This document shows positions 32,958 to 33,279 of a stretch of DNA of 33,279 bases, piece by piece. The stretch's first letter is position 1. Every line of letters begins with the position of its first letter. The notes under the pieces were generated by a model, which saw only the letters and a list, made by a program, of their open reading frames with translations, ran no database searches and was not told where the DNA came from. A program made the translations under genes and the position numbers. The stretch is from Chitinispirillaceae bacterium (GTDB taxonomy: Bacteria; Fibrobacterota; Chitinivibrionia; Chitinivibrionales; Chitinispirillaceae), in NCBI GenBank assembly GCA_016930275.1, contig JAFGHA010000090.1, positions 1 through 33,279 of the forward strand. The letters are read 5' to 3'.

Positions 32958-33004
32958 GCTCCTCTCGATACATTCCCGCGCAGCGGGAATGTATCGAGAG
33001 GAGC
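32958..33004. repeat. Perfect 22-bp hairpin directly after the GIY-YIG stop
   Basis: The arm at 32958-32979 pairs without mismatch with 32983-33004 around GCA; the centre reads ATTCCCGC-GCA-GCGGGAAT. It starts two bases after the nuclease stop. No U tract is seen on either side. It may be a mobile palindrome travelling with the nuclease or its transcript end. Confidence 0.8.
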
Positions 33005-33119
33005 CAATTTAAAGCGGGTGGGTAATCATGAAATAGTAACAAAGACAGAAGAAAAATCATTGATCAATTAGTACTAAAATCGGATATTACGAATATAAGT
33101 TTCTTAAAATGGAGGATAT

Positions 33120-33279
33120 TTGGAAACAGAAGTTCGTTTTTTTCAGGATATTGGTCAAAACTATTTCATTTTCGGGCCCCAGGGAACCGGTAAATCAACC
33201 TGGCTGAAAAAAACCTTTCCCGATGTGGAACCGAAGTGGATTTTGTACTCTACGGTAAAAGTGAGTTTATTGCAACAGA
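33120..33279 (+). pseudogene. DUF4143 AAA ATPase with internal deletion (partial)
   Basis: The frame from TTG 33120 (GGAGGA upstream) encodes FFQDIGQNYFIFGPQGTGKS then TWLKKTFPDV, a typical N terminus and Walker A of AAA_14/DUF4143 ATPases. From about 33230 another frame reads TEVDFVLYGKSEFIAT, the family's C-terminal nuclease-like motif, normally about 300 residues away. So the two ends are fused by a deletion, out of frame. The window ends before the stop. Confidence 0.72.

Noticed and set aside
1..33279. CRISPR arrays, tRNA or rRNA genes
   Set aside because: No regularly spaced repeats and no recognisable tRNA or rRNA sequence were seen.

Overview
The window looks like chromosome from an anaerobic, Gram-negative bacterium with a modest GC bias. 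The best lineage clue is the C-terminal FISUMP (Fibrobacter succinogenes major paralogous) module of the giant secreted protein at 26911-31230. Outer-membrane proteins, several lipoproteins, a CE1-like secreted esterase and an orange-protein (ORP)-type iron-sulfur operon agree with an anaerobic member of Fibrobacterota or a relative. That placement is inference, since there is no rRNA or tRNA in the window.

Layout: (1) 1-758 is the end of a two-gene RloA/RloB (AbiL-like) defence module. (2) 1023-5729 is a metal-import operon that spans the envelope: a His-rich membrane peptide, a lipoprotein, a beta-barrel protein with His-rich loops, and a TroA/ZnuA-type binding protein, ATPase and permease. 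(3) 5829-9293 holds single genes: a small outer-membrane-like protein, a class-C beta-lactamase-like serine hydrolase, a decayed hybrid histidine kinase and a SLOG-like protein. (4) 9436-11980 is a PAS-AAA+-Fis sigma-54 activator divergent from trxB, with a near-consensus sigma-54 promoter and a cluster of upstream half-sites between them. (5) 12240-13306 has a small lipoprotein and a HEAT-like protein. (6) 13349-20364 on the minus strand is a redox and iron-sulfur cluster: three NifX/ORP-family proteins, a hotdog thioesterase, two MinD-type ATPases that each carry two 4Fe-4S motifs, a PNPOx-like flavoprotein, a CoA-disulfide-reductase-like enzyme, an MBL-fold hydrolase and a frameshifted small Cys protein. 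(7) 20668-22132 is a FetAB-type ABC pair, divergent from (6), with two FNR/CRP-style palindromes between them. (8) 22136-26556 encodes a GAF/zinc-ribbon protein, a DUF6340-like lipoprotein and two secreted proteins. (9) 26911-31230 is a 1439-residue modular surface protein. (10) 31231-33279 is a gene graveyard: a GIY-YIG nuclease gene split in two, a DUF559 remnant, HigBA with a nonsense-mutated toxin, a 22-bp perfect hairpin and an internally deleted DUF4143 ATPase.

The genes in (4), (6) and (7) plausibly work together. The Desulfovibrio ORP complex is known to join NifX-like and MinD-like iron-sulfur ATPases under sigma-54 control. Here a similar gene set sits close to a sigma-54 activator and thioredoxin reductase, and shares a control region with a putative iron exporter. 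The most unusual points are that divergent control region, the dedicated outer-membrane part of the metal operon, and the nested decay of small nuclease, toxin-antitoxin and palindrome elements at the right end.
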